Assembly (NCBI GenBank): GCA_963576735.1
Contig: OY755198.1
Coordinates: forward strand, 6,572,001-6,636,000
Length of the DNA stretch: 64,000 bases
Source: Bedellia somnulentella
Lineage: Eukaryota > Arthropoda > Insecta > Lepidoptera > Bedelliidae
Reading direction: 5' to 3'
Positions 40,909-51,665 of the stretch are shown here, in pieces. Made by a program: the position numbers and the translations under genes. The notes below the pieces were generated by a model. That model saw nothing but the letters and a program-made list of their open reading frames with translations, made no database searches and was not told the DNA's origin. Each line of letters opens with the position of its first letter. Position 1 is the stretch's first letter.

Positions 40909-42107
40909 CTAAGGTACTGATTGAAAGAGTGATGAATGAAACTGATGAGAAAATATGGGATGTGCAAGCGGGATTTAGGAAAGGAATGGGATGTATGGAT
41001 CAAATCTTCTCTCTAAGGAGCATCACTGAAAAGTTCTTAGCTAAGAACCAAAAGGTGTATTGCTCCTTCATTGATTTAGAGAAGGCGTATGATAGGGTGG
41101 TAAGAAAGTGTTTATGGGAGGTGTTATCCAAGTTCGGTTTGGGGAGTCAACTTATACGTGCATTGGTATCACTTTATGAGGATTCTAGTGCATGTGTAGG
41201 AGTAAACGGGGAAAACACTGACTGATTCGTAATCTCTAGGGGTGTCCGACAGGGATGTGTAGCTTCTCCGTGGCTCTTCAATTTGTTCATGGATGACTGT
41301 TTGACAAAGTTACGTGAAAGTGATTATGGGCTAAGGTTGGGTGGATTCATCATTAAATGCCTCCTATATGCCGACGATCAAGTGCTACTTGCATCATCGG
41401 CAGAAGAGTTGCAAGAGATGATGAATATTGCATGTGAGTCTTTTGTAAGAAAGGGAATGAGGGTGAATGTGGATAAGACCAAAACGATGGTTTTTGAGAG
41501 ACAGGAAGATGTGACAGAATGCGTGATTGCGATTGATGGTAAGGATGTGGAACAGGTGAAGGAGTTTGTATATCTGGGAAGTTTGTTTACAAGGGATGGA
41601 AAATGTGATGAAGACATTGAAAGAAGAGTGAAAAAGGGTAATGCGGTAAATGGAGCAATGAATAGCCTAATGATCAGTCAATCGGTGTCTGAAAAGGCCC
41701 GAATGGCTGTGCATGATGCTGTTCTTGTTCCTACGCTTATGTATGGAAGCGAATGTTGGGTGTGTCAGAAGAAGCATGAGAGCAGAGTGAATGCAGTAGA
41801 GATGAGGTCCCTCAGAAAAATTTGTAATGTTAGATTGTGTGACCGAGTGAGAAATAGCGTTATTCGTGAAAAGTGTGGTGTGAAAGATGAAATTGTAAGA
41901 AAGATAGAAAAAGGAATGTTGAGATGGTTTGGGCACATAGAGAGGATGGATGATAGAAAATTGGTAAAAGGGATCTATAGAGCTAGTGTGGATGGTAATG
42001 TTAGTAGAGGACGACCACGGAGAACACACTTGGACCAAATTGAGAGTGTGCTCAAAAAGGCTGGCGTCCGCAGTATGAAGAATAAAAGAGCATGTAGAAA
42101 AGATTGA
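40909..42107 (+). pseudogene. LINE-R ORF2: reverse transcriptase and C-terminal domain
   Basis: With 39320-39535 (KVPRDWCKAVIVPLYKGKGS, NYRGISLLSIVGK) this encodes RT blocks QAGFRKGMGCMDQIFSL, YCSFIDLEKAYDRV, RGVRQGCVASPWLFNLFMDD, CLLYADDQVLLAS and VNVDKTKTMVF. A C-terminal domain follows (GSECWVCQKKHESRVNAVEM, MLRWFGHIERMDD). A TGA at 41222 stands where Trp is expected, and the end is frameshifted near 42105. Inactive. Confidence 0.83.
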
Positions 42108-42562
42108 TGGATGTAAACGAAGCTAGAGAGGTTTGTCAGGATCGTACGAAGTGGCGATCGATAGTCTCTGCCTACCCCAATGGGAATTAATGGCGTGAGT
42201 ATATGTATGTATGTATGTATATATAATTTTAAACGATATTTTTTTGAAGTGAATTTGTTTAGTTTACTGTCTTTTCCTTTACTATCTATTTTATTTTGTT
42301 TACAGTTTTATTTTGTGTGTGGCAGACACAGTTTTTTTAAATATGTTATTTAATGGTGTGTAGTGTAGGCCTTAACTGAAAACTGTGCTTTGCCACTTGG
42401 CAATATCAAGCACTTAGTTAGGACCTAGTTTGTGTTACCATAGCACAAATTGTTAGGTAAAAAATATTGTTTTTTTTCACTTTATGTATTGTTTTTTATA
42501 TTGTATGTGGTGTTATGTTAATATAAATAAACGAGTTATCTATCTAACTCAATCAAGCATTC

Positions 42563-42690
42563 AGTCATATTCTCCTCTCTCTCAAAAACCATGGTTTTGA
42601 TTTTATCTACATCCACTCTCATTCCTTTCAAACAACGCACATGAAATACTCATCATCTCTTGCAACTCTTCAACCGACGATGCAAGTAGC
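42563..42690 (-). mobile_element. LINE-R internal fragment
   Basis: The sequence cattcagtcatattctcctc through gcaagtagcacttga is antisense to 41390-41530. The next 390 bp (42690-43080) show nothing recognisable. Confidence 0.6.
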
Positions 42691-43232
42691 ACTTGATACA
42701 TAAAAAGATGACTTTTGTGTAAAAATATAAATATTTACCATAAAGTTACTAACTAAAAAGGAGAGCGCACTTACAAAAATATGGTACACAATAATAAAAT
42801 TTACTACTCCGCAATAAAGCTTATAATCTTTTGAACACTGTCAAACAGAGAAACGTCATAGAACGAGAGCCCGAACTAGGGAATAAGGAATAAGGAATAT
42901 TTTATAAAAAGCAGGTTACTAACTATTCCATTTTAATAAATTGTTTTAATTATTATCATTGTCTATCAACTTAGAGATAAATAATTTATTAAGTTTGGTA
43001 ATCGGTAAAATCATAAGTATAACGGGTATCCCTATGGAAACCATATAAAAAGGTGTCCAAAATTTATAATCTTTTCGTGAGTTTCGATGAAGCTGATTAA
43101 CAATGCTGATATTAGACCAGGCATAAATGAGATTTTTTACACAACTTAATAAAAGAGTAAAAAAATAGAAGGTTATGAAAAATTATGTGTACTTCTTTTT
43201 GATGAAGTTGCACTTAAACCAAATCTAACGTA

Positions 43233-44518
43233 CGAGGGCGGTCCGAAAAGTACCCGACCTGACAAAGAAAACAATAAAAATATTGGAAAAATATTTATTA
43301 TTTTTCAACATAGTCTCCTTTTAGCTCGATACACTTTTCCCAACGATGTTCTATGGCTTTAATACCCTCTTTATAGTAGGAACCGTCAAGCTCTTCAAAA
43401 TAGCTATTAACCGCACTCTCTACTTCTTCATTGTTGGCAAATCTTTTACCGCCGAGCCATTTTTTTAAATTCGTAAACAGAAAATAATCCGAGGGAGCTA
43501 GATCTGGCGAATAGGGAGCATGAGGAAGCAATTCGAACTTCAGTTCGTTGATTTTAGCCATCGCAGTGACGCACGTGTGGACTGGTCGTGGTGAAACAAC
43601 ACTTTTTTTTCTGGAGATGGGGCCGTTTTTCCATTATTTCTTCGCTCAAACGCTGCAATAAGGCTGCATAATATTCACCGTTGATTGTCTTTCCTTTTTC
43701 GAGGTAATCAATAAATATTATCCCATGTGAATCCCAAAAAACGGAGGCCATAACCTTTCCAGTTGACTGAATGGTCTTTGCCTTCTTTGGAGCCGGCTCA
43801 CCCTTCTCAGTCCACTGCTTTGACTGCTCCTTGGTCTCAGGTGTAAAATGGTGGACCCATGTTTCGTCCATGGTAATGAATCGACGCAAAAATTCGGCTT
43901 TATTATTGCGAAACATTGCCAAACACTCGATGGAAACATCCTCACGGCGCTGTTTGTGCTCCACTGTGAGCAAACGCGGCACCCACCTTGCGCACAATTT
44001 TCTCATGTTCAAATTTTCAGTTAAAATGCGATGTACAGCACTTTTTGAAATGTTTACCATGTCTGCTATCTCACGCACTATTAGTCGACGGTCATCCAAT
44101 ACCATTTTGTGGATTTTCTTCACATTTTCTGGCGTAGTGACCTCACTTGGTCGACCGCTGCGGTGTTCATCTTGACAGCTCGTACGACCTCGCTTAAACT
44201 CAGCTACCCAATATTTAACTGTTGTAAACGAAGGAGCAGACTCCCCCAGAGTAGAATCCAACTCGGCTTTGATATCGGTTGGACTTAGCCCTTTCAGATG
44301 GAAGTATTGAATCACATAACGATGCCCAATTTTTTCCATGGTTAAAAATTCACTGAGATCGTTAACTTTGGAGGGCTACTAAAAAAATATTATTTGACGT
44401 AACGTTATTAAATTTTTAAATCAAGTTGTTAAAAGATGGTACTATCGAACGCGGTAATTGATTTTTTTTAACTACCCGTATTTATATGTCAGGTCGGGTA
44501 CTTTTGGGACTACCCTCG
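43233..44518 (-). mobile_element. Mariner (cecropia-type) element, 1286 bp
   Basis: Inverted termini starting CGAGGG (28 of 31 bases matching: CGAGGGCGGTCCGAAAAGTA on one side, CGAGGGTAGTCCCAAAAGTA on the other) lie between TA dinucleotides at 43231-43232 and 44519-44520. Length and single-ORF layout are typical of mariner. Confidence 0.9.
43298..44339 (-). pseudogene. Mariner transposase, frameshifted
   Basis: The N-terminal part (44339-43554) has the paired HTH (FHLKGLSPTDIKAEL, DMVNISKSAVHRILTE) and the first catalytic motif TMDETWVHH. The C-terminal part (43561-43298) has PHAPYSPDLAPSDYFLF with the third Asp of D,D34D. Around 43560-43610 an A-run change plus a small deletion shifts the frame and removes the region that normally holds the second Asp (HQDNAP-type). 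About 350 residues in total, close to full family length, but inactive. Confidence 0.88.
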
Positions 44519-44845
44519 TATAACGAAAGATTAGACGAAGTTATTGGTTTTGTCACCAATGGGGAGGAAACCGAGCATGAGTTTGCTGATCATGCTCAAG
44601 TTTTTATGATAAGAGACCTTGTAAAAAGTTACAAGCAACCAGTTGGCTTCACATTTGCAGCTGGAGGAACAAAAGGCCCAGAACTGGCAAAACAAATTAA
44701 AATGTTTGTTCGTGAAATAAAAAAAACAGGACTGATTGTAGTGGCTACAGTGTGCGATCAAGGAGCTGGCAATAGAAATGCTATCAAGTAGCTTCTTGAA
44801 GAATCTCGGGCTACATGGCTAAAAAATGGTCAGGAACCAAAAAAT

Positions 44846-45206
44846 CATAACATAACATAACATAAACGTTCACGCCAAATATCCCCGAATGGGTTGGCAG
44901 AGGCAGAGGTACTAATACTTCTGAACATCACGTGACTTTGTCACCTGGTGTTCAGAGTACCCACGTTTTGCATGGACAGTGTAATCGCGTGATAGGGGGC
45001 AGGCCTATCGCCGTTTTGTACGAATATACTGTCACATGACTAAGTACAACTCAGCCATGTGGGTTTCCTCACGATGTTTTCCCTCACCGTTAACGACCAT
45101 GATCAATTAACCACACATATGTCTTTAGAAAAGAGAAATTGGTGTAGGCCCGACCCAGGATTTGAACAAAAGTCGTTTGCACGATAACCGAGTGTTCTAC
45201 CCACTT
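44846..45206 (-). mobile_element. SINE-A copy within the P-like pseudogene
   Basis: The (ttatg)n tail is at the left (cataacataacataaacg on +) and the tRNA-like head at about 45206. Confidence 0.75.
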
Positions 45207-45976
45207 TCCAATTAAATTATTCCACTGTATGATGCACCACATTTGATTAAATGTCTGCATAATAACTTCTTGGTAAAAAATATAAAATATGCAAACATAA
45301 ATAAAGAGGAGAAGTTGGCAAAATGGGAGCACATTGAAATATTTCATAAAAAAAACCCTTGCTATCAGGGGATACGACTAGTAGGGAAACTGACAGACAG
45401 CCATGTAGTCCGAGAAAATTTTTCTAAAATGAAAGTTAAATATGTACTCAATTGTTTAGTCAAACTGTTGCAGCAAATATGGGTTACTTAGCAGGTAATT
45501 CTAAATTCATTTTATGCATTAATATATAAATAATAGTAAGTAGTAATGTAGTAATTTATGGAAGATATTATTCAATCCCAGGTGTTAGACTCATTTTTTA
45601 TGAAATAGTTTTTTAAAAAATGATTGAATAGCAACCACTATCCCTTTACTTCAGCGATTATTTTGTATGGAGACCCATCACTAACCATCCACATCATATC
45701 ATATTTGCAAAATATGTATTTTGTTAATAAAAATACAGGTAAAGCTGAATCAGTTCCAACCTCAAAGAACTGGATTTGGACATTGGAGGGTTTAGAAGTT
45801 CTAATGAAAAAAATGACTGAAGAATTTGGGAATTATTCAGTTTGGATGCGGCACCTAAATCAAGATCCCTTAGAATTTTTTTTGGTTCCATCCGGAGCCA
45901 TGGGTGCCGTAACAATAATCCTACCCCAGAAAGGTTTCAGTCAGCCTTTACAAGCTTACTTATTAATAATCTCTCC

Positions 45977-46176
45977 NNNNNNNNNNNNNNNNNNNNNNNN
46001 NNNNNNNNNNNNNNNNNNNNNNNNNNNNNNNNNNNNNNNNNNNNNNNNNNNNNNNNNNNNNNNNNNNNNNNNNNNNNNNNNNNNNNNNNNNNNNNNNNNN
46101 NNNNNNNNNNNNNNNNNNNNNNNNNNNNNNNNNNNNNNNNNNNNNNNNNNNNNNNNNNNNNNNNNNNNNNNNNNNN
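45977..46176. other. Assembly gap (200 N)
   Basis: Exactly 200 Ns, which suggests a placeholder length. It lies in the C-terminal coding region of the P-like transposase. Confidence 0.99.
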
Positions 46177-46464
46177 CATCAATACTGCAGGTTCATTGCA
46201 ACATAATGATAACGTATATAATAATATTAAGGATGATTCTACACAAGATTCTATTATCAAAAATCTATATTCACCGTAAAGTAAAAAGTAAAAAATTTCA
46301 AACCTGTTTATAATAAAAAAAAATTTGAATAGTTAATAAGTATTCTTTTATTGTGATTTTAATCTGATTAAAGTTGTGCAAAAATCATTAAAAGATAATT
46401 AATAAAATATTTTGTTTTTCTTACCTTAAAGTTATGGTTAGTCGTTCTTCAGCTGATATACTTA

Positions 46465-46601
46465 CGCCTGATTTCTGAATTGAGTATTCAAGCTGAGAAC
46501 GACTTAAGTAACGTTTTGTCTCATTCAGTTGTAAAGATTTCAATGCGACAGAACGATACTTAAGTTGTTCTCAGCTGGAATACTCAATTCAGAAATCGGG
46601 C
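46465..46601. mobile_element. 137-bp foldback element
   Basis: Long inverted arms: cgcctgatttctgaattgag on the left, with the reverse complement starting cgcccgatttctgaattgag on the right, about 48 bp each. A half-terminus with the same start (cgcccgatttctgaa) occurs at 58487. Confidence 0.65.
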
Positions 46602-46655
46602 GATTGTCTCATCACTGTATTTCTGCGTGTCAACTCTGGTTTTACAATGGAGAGC

Positions 46656-47102
46656 AATAGGCTATTTGACTAAGTTTTGAAAACTATCTTACGGTGTTAA
46701 TTTGTTTACAAGGAACCCTAAAAAAATATTTTTCTGTCTTCATTTTAGCTATTTTATTAAAAAATCAAAAAAGAATATGCAATATTCAAATGTGCCGCGA
46801 AAACGCGACTTTAAGTAATATGGCGGCTGTAGCACAAATGACGTCAATTCCGCATTAAACACCAATGAGCGAAGCGATACACAGTCTGTTTATGCGCGAT
46901 CTACGTCATTATAGAAATAGCCAATCACGGTCGTTTTTAGTCACGTGACAGTTGCATCAAAAACACTTATTTTAGAAGACGGATTTTGGTGAAATAATGC
47001 AATATTTTTATCTCGCATTATTACATATTGCTCCAAAAAAGAAATATTAAGACTAATGAAATAAAAGAAATGTATATTTTTATTACAGTCAAATAGCCTA
47101 TT
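46656..47102. mobile_element. 447-bp MITE, copy 2
   Basis: Termini AATAGGCTATTTGACT / AGTCAAATAGCCTATT form a perfect 16-bp inverted repeat. Sister of 14984-15431. Confidence 0.75.
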
Positions 47103-47512
47103 CACAAAACGTCGAATATGACATTCTATAACAACTTCGGAATTTAAGATCATATTTTTTGAGTATTTTGAATGATGTCACAAAGTAATCTCTGTTTATT
47201 TAATGGATGCATCCAATATTGACGCTGATTCCGTTGCCTACGCTTCGGCTGCTTACGTAGAAACAGCACCAAAGACAACGTGACTAATGTTGCCTCAACG
47301 GCGTTCATCTTGCAACTGTACTAATCCAAGGTATTTTTACCGAATCGCGACCGTATCGCTTTTGCATTGCGACTGAATCTGATCCCGTGGGCGAGGGCAC
47401 ACAGCTAGCGACCGCATCGCGACCGTATCGATGCGAACGCGCGACAGCATCGCTACAAAAAGTCGCCGTGGGCGAGGGCCCTAAGTCTTCGATATTATTT
47501 ATTTATGTATCG

Positions 47513-47703
47513 TTGGGTAAGGGGTGTTTTTAAGTGGTTTTTGGGCGACGCGGTTGGAAACCCATCACCATCGATACTTTATTTCTACCATCTTGTCCTC
47601 TATCAACTTCTAAACGTGGCTGAGGAGTTTCTAGCTCTGAAGCTCTGGCTACCCCTTTTTGGGAGTTGTGGCCGTGAGACGGCGTGAGTATATGTATGTA
47701 TGT
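47513..47703 (+). mobile_element. SINE-B, 5'-truncated copy
   Basis: From ggtgtttttaagtggttttt to gtgagtatatgtatgtatg. A small - fragment lies at 47876-47930. Confidence 0.65.
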
Positions 47704-47773
47704 CATTTAGATAAGACCTCCCGAGTCTACTAACTAAAACCAAATAATTATTAATAGAACGAAATGGTTTCAG

Positions 47774-50700
47774 GTGAAAGTGTCTGGTATAATATGTCCA
47801 AGTGTGTGTAATACGTGCGGAAAAGTTTGCAAGGTAAGATCTTTATTCACATCAATAATGAATATATACGGACATGAACATACATACATATACCCATGGC
47901 TATAAATCCCTAGAAGGGGTAGACAGTTTAGGCTGATTGCGAGTTTCAATCGAAAGGTCATTGGGCGAAATCTGACCCAGTTTTCGAAATATGTCCTACA
48001 AACATGAAATTCTTTTTAATTTATTGAGTGCTAGCCTACCTTTCTTTTATGTAGTTTTTTTAAAGAAAACGTGGGAGATTACATAAAAACAACTATTTGT
48101 GTTTCAAAATATTAGGTATCAATTAGGAGTTGTAATCAATAAAAATAAGATAAAATAACATAACGCTTGAGCCTTCAAACAATGCTAGCAGACAAACACG
48201 ACGAGTTCAGTTGCTCCACCGTGTGATAAAAAAAACCAATGGAAATAGTTGAAAAATGTCTTCCCACTAGACGATATTACTTATATCTTCTTTTTAACTT
48301 TTGGGCAGATTCCCATACTCTACAATAATGCGACATATATTTTCGTAAACTAGGGACGCTAATGGGAGTGAAAAAGGGTAATGCGGTAAATGGAGCACTA
48401 GATAGTCTAATGTCTAGTCAGTCGGTGTCTGAAAATGCTCGAATGGCTGTGCATGATGCTGTCCTTGTTCCTACGCTTATATATGGCAGTGAATGTTGGG
48501 TGTGGCAGAAGAAGCATGAAAGTAGAGTGAATGCAGTAGAAATGAAATCCCTCAGAAAAGTGTGTAATGTAAGGTTATGTGATCCTGTGAGGAATGATGT
48601 GATTCGTGAAAGGTGTGGTGTAAAAGATGATATTGTAAGAAAGATAGAAAAAGGAATGTTGAGATGGTTTGGGCACATAGAGAGGATGGATGACAGTAAA
48701 TTGGTGAAAGAGATATATAGAGCCAATGTGGAAGGTAATGTTAGTAGAGGACGACCTCGGAGGACACATTTGGATCAAATAGAAAATGTGCTCAAAAAGG
48801 CAGGTGTCCGCAGTATGATGAATAAAAGAGCATGTATGAAAAGATTGATGGATGAAAACGAAGCCAGAGAGGTTTGCCAGGATCGTACAAGGTGGCGATC
48901 GATAGTCTCTGCCTATCTCTGAATATGTTTGTATGTATGTAGGGACGCTAATCTAAACATCCAAACCAATTTTGTTTTTGTAAACCGTGGGTATGGTTTC
49001 CATACTAAGTTGCCCAGTGACCTTTCGTTTTCGATCAGAATAATTGAGTTCCATACATCAGAATGAAATCAATGTATATTTCTGTCTTTTTTACTCCTAA
49101 AGCTATCCTATAGCATGACTTTAATAAGGCGTAAAGTGAGCAATTCGATAAAGCTCACAATCCATCTACTGAGCTTCAGTTTTCAGTTTACTTTTTTAAG
49201 TTGAGTGGAGAAAAGATTGTGAAATAAACGTTTTTGGTGCCGTAAAATGATGAATTTGATGATGTACGTAGCCGAGTGATTAGGACTAGATTCTCTCCCA
49301 AGAGGTTGCGGGTTCGATACCCGCTGATAGCAACATTTATTTGATGAGCTTAAATGATTATTTCTTAGTCTGGGATTTTGTTTATATGTGTATTTTGTAA
49401 TATTAAAAATATCGTTGAGTTAGTATCCCATAATACTAGTTTAACTTCGCTCGGGGCTAGTTTGATCTGTGTATATTATGTCCGTATAATATTATCCATA
49501 CATACACACATACATATACTCACGGCTATAAATCCCAAGAAGGGGTAGCCAGAGCTAAGTAACTAGAAGTTCCTCAGCCACTTTTGGAAAGTTTTGTAAG
49601 GAAAAATTTGCAAAATAAAGGTGATGGGTCTCCAACAGCATCGCCCAAAAATCCCTTAAAAGCCCCAATACCGTTATTCGCCTCATAGGGCCGGCGCTGA
49701 CTGCCGGCATGGCATGGCAAAGGATTTCGGTACAGATATAGCATTTTTAAGCTTATTACCATGCATGCAGAATTCATTTTGACACAACGATGCCGAGGGA
49801 GGCCGCGGTAGGACAGAACGTCGGAATCGTTGTGTCAAAGTAAAGTAAAATGAATTCTATACTGATGGTAATAAGATTAAAAATACTATATCTGTACCGA
49901 AATCCTTTGCCATGCCATGCCGGCAGTCAGCGCCGGCCCTTACGTACACCCACCGGCAGAAATGGGGTAGTGTTATTCTAAGCCGACACTATATAGCAAT
50001 ATTATCCACTATATAAAAATAAGTCGGGTTATTCTTGCTGATTTAACTCCGGAACGGTTTTGCATTCGTTGGAAAGGTATCGGGCTCCGTGAGGTTTATA
50101 GCAAACAAAATTCAGGAAAAAGCAGGAGAACAGAAAAATATTTTTGCAGCGCCATCTCCGATACATAGCATATACCACAACGACGCCAGTACGTGGTGCG
50201 TAAGTGTCCGTTACGAAAATAAGCGATCTGGTGGCGAAACTGAGTTCGCAGGGTTTACTAAGTTTATTTGTAAATGTTTTAAAAGATTAAATATATTTCA
50301 GAATAAACTAGGACTACAAAAACATCTGGTAAGTCACACAAACGAAAAAACAGTGCCGTGTGGTGTGTGCGATAAAATGTTTAGGCACAAATATGAGATG
50401 GAACAACATATGAGAAGGCATATACCTAAGAATCCTTATGAAAAGAAGAATTTTGTGTGCAATATTTGTAATAAGAAATTCGTTTTGGAATACACTCTTT
50501 TGCGGCATGTTAAATATGTGAGTAGCGTTTTTTACAAGTTTTTTTTTAGAATGAGTTAAGAGCTTATTCCACTAGACTAAAAAGTTGCCGTGTAGTGCTG
50601 GCTTAGAATGACACTACCCCTTTATACCCACGGGTGTCGTAGGAGGCGACTAAGGGTCAAATGTACCATGTTCTATATAGCAAATAAATGAATTTGAATT

Positions 50701-51665
50701 TGAAGGGTATGGGGCTTTTGAAGCGGTTTTTGACTCATCACCTTAAACCTTAATTTTTATCTTTTCTTCATTCGTCTCCAAAAGTGGCTGAGGAATTTAT
50801 TATTCCGAAGCCCAGGCTACACCTTCTAGAGATTTAGCCCTTGCGAACACTTACGGGAAAAAATCAGGTAGTGCTATCCTAAGCCGACATTACACACCAA
50901 ATATTCATGAGTCAACTAATAATGCTCTGAATTGGACCATTTATTTGAAATGATACACGACATGATAGTCCAGTGGGTAGAACACCCCCCCGAAAACAGA
51001 AGGGCGTGAGTTCCAATCCTAGGTCATGCCTACACCAATTTGTCTTTTCTAAAGTCATATGTGTGGTTAATTTATCATGGTTGTTAACGGTGAGGGAAAA
51101 CATCGTGAGTTATACTTAGTCATGTGACAGTGTATTCGTACAAAACGGCGATAGGCCTGCCCCCTATCACGCGAGTACACTGTCTAAGCAAAACGTGGGT
51201 ACCTTCTCTGGACACAAGATGGCGCTGCCATGTGAGTTCAGAAGTATTGGTACCTCTGCCAACCCCTTCGGGGATAAACGGCGTGAACGTTTATGTTATG
51301 TTGTTATTTGAAATATTGATATGATGACATCGAGCAAGCGCCATTAAACCAGAGTGGACAGGTGACTAGCTTCTCGGTCCGGAGGTTGCGAGTTCGATGC
51401 CGCTGAGGGCAACATTTATGTGATGAGCATAAATGTTTGACTTGAATGTTGTTTGACTTTCATTGATCGCCACTTTGTACGATCCTGGCAAACCTCTTTC
51501 GCTTCGTTCACATCCATCAATCGTTTCATAATAACCATTTGCTTTCAGACTCACGAAACACTCGAAAAGACAGTTCCATGTAATCTCTGTGACGAGACTT
51601 TCACGACCGACTATGAGGTGATAGCTCACTTCAAACAAGTACATCAGTACAGCCAGTACGAGTGA
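47774..51665 (+). CDS. C2H2 zinc-finger protein gene, 3' part (three exons)
   Basis: Exons are 47774-47833, 50302-50517 and 51549-51665, all phase 0, with acceptors ggtttcag, atatatttcag and gctttcag and donors GTAAGA and GTGAGT. Exon 1 ends CNTCGKVCK; exon 2 begins NKLGLQKHLVSH, and the join gives C-x2-C-x12-H-x3-H. Exon 2 also holds CGVCDKMFRHKYEMEQHMRRH and starts CNICNKKFVLEYTLLRH; exon 3 supplies the final His (C-x2-C-x12-H-x4-H) and a fourth finger, CNLCDETFTTDYEVIAHFKQ then VH, before stop after YSQYE. A nuclear DNA-binding role is the family expectation. The 5' exons are not found; they may lie upstream beyond the TE-rich stretch. Confidence 0.72.
48360..48935 (+). mobile_element. LINE-R 3' fragment in the zinc-finger intron
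   Basis: It is open for 187 codons (VKKGNAVNGALDSLMSSQSV ... DRTRWRSIVSAYL), the best preserved C-terminal piece in the window, then truncated near the tail. Confidence 0.8.
49262..49487 (+). mobile_element. SINE-C copy (tRNA-like head)
   Basis: gtagccgagtgattaggact carries an A-box-like element and gggttcgatacccgc a B-box. Related copies: 51345-51440 and 60305-60480, sharing caacatttatgtgatgagca. Confidence 0.6.
49499..49997 (-). mobile_element. SINE-B copy with 11-bp target duplication, split by a MITE
   Basis: It is flanked by AATATTATCCA at 49488-49498 and 49998-50008. Without the 252-bp MITE it is 247 bp, which defines the family length. Confidence 0.82.
49688..49939. mobile_element. 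252-bp near-perfect palindromic MITE
   Basis: The arms start GGGCCGGCGCTGACTGCCGG and remain inverted-complementary for about 100 bp with few mismatches; a short GC-rich centre separates them. It sits in SINE-B next to TA on both sides. Confidence 0.82.
50302..50517 (+). CDS. Zinc-finger exon (72 codons) of the + strand gene
   Basis: It contains half a finger, one whole finger (CGVCDKMF ... HMRRH), and the first three-quarters of another (CNICNKKF ... LLRH). Continuous translation upstream of 50302 is not finger-like, and the AG at 50300-50301 fits the intron position seen in the opposite-strand gene. Confidence 0.75.
50587..50898 (+). mobile_element. SINE-B copy and an opposed SINE-B head fragment
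   Basis: 50587-50840 is a + copy with a short internal insert; 50845-50898 is a - head fragment (gtagtgctatcctaagccga). Confidence 0.6.
50952..51303 (+). mobile_element. SINE-A copy with 11-bp target duplication
   Basis: It is flanked by TTATTTGAAAT (50941-50951 and 51304-51314), giving 352 bp for the family. The head is altered around the B-box (gagttccaatcctagg). It lies in the intron before the last zinc-finger exon. Confidence 0.85.
51463..51530 (-). mobile_element. LINE-R fragment just upstream of the last zinc-finger exon
   Basis: gatcgccactttgtacgatc through ttcacatccatcaatc is antisense to the LINE-R 3' coding end. It stops about 18 bp before the splice acceptor of exon 51549. Confidence 0.6.

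Larger units (their letters stand above)
39307..42217 (+). mobile_element. LINE-R, longest copy (5'-truncated, RTE-like)
   Basis: It is flanked by a 14-bp duplication TATATATAATTTTA (39293-39306 and 42218-42231). The coding part starts inside the RT domain. It is interrupted at 39536-40900 by a hAT-type element. The 3' end reads ctctgcctaccccaatggga, then ggcgtgagtatatgtatgta. LINE-R pieces elsewhere are 12075, 17640, 30655, 31640, 32750, 37695, 42563, 48360, 51463, 55718, 60480 and 63630. Confidence 0.82.
39230..42545 (+). repeat. LINE-type 3' tail repeat, split by LINE-R
   Basis: 39230-39306 and 42232-42545 together match the uninterrupted copy at 53735-54150 (shared gtgtaggccttaactgaaaa and gtttgtgttaccatagcaca) and end in an ATCT microsatellite. 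LINE-R sits between them. Confidence 0.6.
43080..46290 (+). pseudogene. P-element-like (THAP9-type) transposase pseudogene
   Basis: Segments in order: INNADIRPGINEIF and KLCVLLFDEVALKPNLT (first catalytic Asp region) before 43230; NERLDEVIGFVTNGEETEHE, FADHAQVFMIRDLVKSYKQP and VVATVCDQGAGNRNAIK at 44521-44790; DAPHLIKCLHNNFLVKNIKY and WEHIEIFHKKNPC with KLTDSHVVRENFSKMKVKYV at 45215-45490; LNQDPLEFFFGSIRSHGCRN then NNPTPERFQSAFTSLLINN up to the gap at 45977. A mariner (43233-44518) splits it exactly at a TA, a SINE-A (44846-45206) splits it again, and there is a stop at 44791 and a frameshift near 45880. It is a dead P-type transposase. Confidence 0.82.

Noticed and set aside
50089..50301. 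Extending the zinc-finger exon upstream to the Met at 50089
   Set aside because: The sequence before 50302 is not finger-like, an acceptor lies at 50301, and the opposite-strand gene confirms the intron position.
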